Positions 59,901 to 64,000 of a DNA stretch of 64,000 nt are shown here, piece by piece. How positions within the stretch are numbered: position 1 is the first letter of the stretch; each line of letters begins with the position of its first letter. The DNA comes from Hybos culiciformis (lineage: Eukaryota; Arthropoda; Insecta; Diptera; Hybotidae). The DNA lies in the NCBI GenBank assembly GCA_964007475.1, contig OZ023275.1:12565829-12629828 (forward strand), given 5' to 3'. The notes beneath the pieces are model-generated. The model was not told where the DNA came from and did no database searches. It was given only the letters and a program-made list of their open reading frames with translations. Both the position numbers and the translations under genes were made by a program.

Positions 59901-61377
59901 CTAATTTTGCTATATGGTTTAAAAATTTCGAACAAAAACATTTTTACAAGTATGCCAAATCGTAAAAGAGATATTTTCACGAAACTTCTTTATTCTATTC
60001 AATAATCAATTATGTATGTATATAAAAAAATCAATTGACACTTTGGTGCACGTTCGGCATGCCTGATCTAATTAAAATTTCTTTAGTGAAAATATATCAA
60101 AAGAAAATAGTAGTACATAGAAGAAAAAACCTTGATAAAATAGTTTTGAACTACAAACATCTTAAATAAATTTAAAGTAAAAAACAATGAATGACTTAAG
60201 TTGTTTTCTAAAACATAATTCATTTTAGATGTAAAAATAAAACCTTGACATTTTAATGATTTTAAATAATAATTTTCACTTAACCAATAATATTCTTAAT
60301 TTAAATTGTAGTAAAAAAATTTTAATTTCCCGCTTTTTAAATTAATTTTTCTTCGAAAACATTGAAATTCTCAAAATTATGTTTATTGTCATTTTAAAAA
60401 AGCTGCAAAAAGTAATTTCTTGCAAGAGTTTAGACAAGAGTTCTTTGAAAAGGGTTTCAAATATTTCTTTATTTTAATCGTTTTAAATCTCACACTTGAA
60501 GGAACTAACTAGCGTAGGTTTGTACGTCTGATATGGCGCACTTTTAAAATTAATTTTTTAACATTAAAATTTGAATTAAATAATTTTTTTGAAATAATTT
60601 AATTTTTAATATAAATATTAGGAAATTGTAAATCATTGTAAAATTCCTTGCACAGATGGTTCGCTGATTTTCATTTAATTTATTTTTCTTAAAAATCAAT
60701 TCACAATGCTACATATATAAATATATAAATCAGGGTTTTTATTAGGCTGTGAAAAATCTTGTTAAAAAAAAAAAATAATTGCCATACAATTTATAAATTA
60801 GTATTAATTTTGGCCAAATTACGAACGAATTATTATTTATGTTAATTTCTAATTCAAAATAAATTCCAAAAAATAAAAATATTTTAAATAAAAAGCATTA
60901 CGGTGCGTGGTCCATTTAAAAATAATTTAAGTAACATAAATTTCTCATGAAAATAATATATGTATGTACCTAAATCATAATGTTATGGTTAGATTGAAAT
61001 AAATTATATATAATATATGTACAATTGTACCGTAGTTATACAATTCTCAAAAAAAAAAGTGATGCAATCTAGGCGTACCTAACTATTATTAAAATATATA
61101 GCTTCAGCTCATTAAAAATGCGAATCAGTAGCAAAAATGTATAAAATTTGTTAAATGCATGCATTTAGCATTAAAATTTTATTTTTCTTTTATTGTCTAT
61201 GGGCGGAATATTAAAAATGTAACATTTTTATGCAGCTTGTATGCAGATTTTTGAAAAATATGTCATAAGTAAATAATTGAAAGAATAACAAATATACTAT
61301 AAATAGCAAACCAATAAATTAGGGAGTAAAATCTTTAATATAAAGTCTCGGCCATGGCGTTTTATGGCTAAACCATC

Positions 61378-61962
61378 AGAAGCAAAGAAATTTATAAATT
61401 ACAATTCAAAAACCTTGTGTTAATTGTATGTGGTGCACCCAATTTTTTTTTTAATTATTTTTGTGATAAATCTTCTATGAAAAAGATAAACTTATATGGT
61501 AAATATCGTATATTTTTAAAAAGTTATTTAAAAAATGTATATTCTTATACGTTTAACATAAAAAATGCATTTATTCAAAACTTTTGATAGTAACAAACCT
61601 ACCGGTCATTAACGCTACATTTATTATGTAAAACTATGTAAAATTTTTAACCTTTCTTTTACAACGAGAAGCAAAGAAATTATCTAAATTCCAATTCAAA
61701 AACTTTTTAACCTTGTGTTAGTATGTGGTGCACCCAATTTTTTTTTAAATTATTTTTGTGATAAATCTTCTATTAAAAAGAAAAACTTATATGGTAAATA
61801 TCGTATATTTTTAAAAAGTTAATTAAAAAAATGTATATTCTTATACGTTTAACATAAAAAATGCATTTATTCAAAACTTTTGATAGTAACAAACCTACCG
61901 GTCATTAACGCTACATTTATTATGTAAAACTATGTAAAATTTTTAACCTTTCTTTTACAACG
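61378..61962. repeat. Tandem duplication, two units of about 289-296 bp
   Basis: Unit 1 (61378-61666) and unit 2 (61667-61962) both begin AGAAGCAAAGAAATT and end TTTCTTTTACAACG. They share GTATGTGGTGCACCCAATTT and CCTACCGGTCATTAACGCTA, with a few substitutions and small indels near the start of the unit. The high identity suggests a recent duplication of anonymous intronic sequence. No coding frame runs through either unit. Confidence 0.88.
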
Positions 61963-64000
61963 ATGAAATAACAAATTCAATGTTGTAAAATTACATAAAT
62001 GAAACTTGATTATGAAAATAAAAAGAACTAATTGGTAAAATATATTTGCATTTAGTGCAACAAGTTTTTCTTTTCTTTAAAAATAAAATAAAAAATTTAA
62101 ATGACACCAATCTGCACCCAAAAGTTATAAAAAAAAAAAAAATATGTACATATAAAATAATATCCACATATTCTGCTTTGACAGCTTCACTTTTCTTGGT
62201 ATTCAGGTTTTTAAATGACCCAATTTCTCAATTATTAAATAATCTTCAAAATAATTTCAAGAAATAAGGTATGTAGATATTTTTTCAACTTCTTTATTCA
62301 ATGTATTTATACTCTAATAATTGATTGAAAATAATGCATTCTTCCGTAAAAGTAGGATGTAAAATTCGATTTCACAGAATGGTACGTTGAAATATTTTAT
62401 TTAATTAACTTTGACTAGTTGCAATTGTATTAATGTAATTTTTTGAAATAAGCTTCTTTTTTTTTAAACAAATATTTACAAATAAAATTCATGGTTACAA
62501 TTATAGTCACTCCAGCTCTGCTAGTCAAAGGGATAGTTTAATTAGCGGCAGTGTATATGCTGTATCTTATGGACCCTGTCTGAGACATGTTGAGATTTTA
62601 GGAGATCGATCTTTTAATTAGTAATTAAATATTCTTAATCATATTAAGTTTCACAAAGCTTTGTGTTAATAAATTTTACTACAATATTGCATGAAATGAA
62701 ATTAAGGAAATTTTTTTGTTGGTGTATTAAAGTTAATAATACCGGTTCATTTACATTTTAAATAACAACTTTTTCAGGCTTTAGAAATAAATTGATAGTT
62801 CAAAATTTACAAGCACTATATTTTTTATTATGATTAACTTGATTAAAAAGAAAAAGATTAAATTATAAATATAAAATACGAGTAATAACGAGTAATAGCG
62901 CTCAAATCAGGTATAATTTTCTTCGTACTTATTCACCACATAATTTATTTATTATTTTCTTCATTTAACTACGCGAAAATTTCATTTTGACATTCTTTTA
63001 AAAAAAAAATCATATGTTGTTCATATTATGAAATTTTTCCAATATATAATAAAACAACTTTTTACATTACTAATTTTTATATTTTAAAACTGGTAATTTT
63101 AGTAAATATTTATATGCGACCATTTAAATATAACATGTAATAAGACGCATACAAAACTTAGTCTTAAGTTTATTTAACAAAAAAAAAACAAGTGATCGAA
63201 TAATGCTTGTGAGAATTACATAATTTCGTTGATTTTAATTCGTCCTCCCAAATCTGTATACTGTCAGTTAGAATATCACTAGTATATCAAGCTAACGATC
63301 TATTTTCTACAGAATTATTTAATATTTAGTCATTTATGGACCATAAAGTCAACAATTACTTTTTTCGATGTATAAAATTATATTTTTTTAATCTACATTG
63401 AATATTAAGCTCAAATTTTTTAATAAAATTATATTTCAGAAAGATTTAGAATTTATTAAAAAATTGTACCTACATACATATTTTAAATGACATTTTAAAA
63501 TTTAAAATTTTAGGATGATTAAAACACTTTTCTTCTTTTGCAGAATAAAAATGTTATTGTTTTTTTTACATCAAGTTAGTCAATAATAAGATTTCAAACT
63601 TAAGATTTCGAAAAAATCTAGCCTAGCATAGGTAATCATTACCGAAGATCTGTAGTTATTTCTAAAAATGTGCAAAACAAATCTTCATGTAAAATTCAAA
63701 TAAGGCTTAATTAAACACAACTCTTTATTTGTTTTTATATTTCAAAAAGTAGCATTTAAGACGCATGAGCATGGGCGCTTAGTAAAAACAAGTTTGTTAT
63801 ATTGCAATTATTAACGTAAAATTTTATCACTATACAACGAAATAACCGGCAAATAAAAAAAAATTGAGATAAAAACCTGGTTATTGCCAGAAATAATTAA
63901 TTGAATAAAAAAACTGCACAAAAACTGTGATCTTAAAATATTTTTTAAATACTCACATTTGAATATTTTATTTTCAACAACAGGTTAACACTAATACATT

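Larger units (their letters stand above)
50197..64000. other. Presumed first intron of GMC gene 5, rich in small mobile elements
   Basis: I found no exon in 13.8 kb, although GMC catalytic exons are long and easy to see. Most of it is AT-rich filler. It holds a hairpin repeat (50.84-51.08 kb), a hAT-like MITE (51.14-51.52 kb), a gapped foldback element (56.25-57.24 kb), a tandem duplication (61.38-61.96 kb) and a more GC-balanced patch (62.50-62.62 kb). Small frames such as those at 58.2, 59.6 and 62.0 kb have AT-driven composition and no motifs. Confidence 0.5.

Overview
This window looks like a piece of an insect nuclear genome. It is very AT-rich, its genes have short AT-rich introns with GT/AG junctions and AATAAA signals, and its content matches a known insect arrangement: a tandem array of GMC (glucose-methanol-choline) oxidoreductase genes nested in a large intron of flotillin-2. 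The order of insect cannot be settled from the sequence alone.

Layout. Two minus-strand exons of flotillin-2 (10922-11030 and 17377-17564) anchor the left third; the start-codon exon must lie right of 64 kb and the later exons left of position 1. On this reading the whole window is inside flotillin-2, and everything right of 17.56 kb is one intron of at least 46 kb. Nested in it on the plus strand are four complete GMC genes (spans 25569-27605, 28678-31008, 34731-36871, 38751-40886) and the first exon of a fifth (49730-50196), whose remaining exons are not in the window. A complete three-exon, 496-residue CYP6-like cytochrome P450 (41172-43340, minus strand) sits inside the GMC array, tail to tail with the fourth GMC gene.

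The GMC proteins fall into two N-terminal types. The first and fifth have Ala-rich membrane-anchor-like starts with a shared Ala-Ala-Ile-Ala-Tyr block. The third and fourth have signal-peptide-like starts followed by an AISPPELWP motif. All four complete proteins keep the FAD-binding GxGxxG motif, both GMC signature regions and the catalytic His/Asn pair. No intron position is shared among the genes. The substrates are unknown; the array plus P450 could represent local oxidative metabolism (cuticle, hormone, defence or detoxification chemistry), but this is inference.

The rest is AT-rich intronic or intergenic DNA with several short mobile elements: a 616-bp foldback element made of about 22 copies of a CGCGGTTAT motif (3576-4191), a second foldback element with an 8-bp target duplication and an assembly gap (56250-57236), a 382-bp hAT-like MITE with an 8-bp target duplication (51141-51522), another hairpin MITE-like repeat beside it, a tRNA-like SINE head near 14.7 kb, and a 289-bp tandem duplication at 61.4-62.0 kb.
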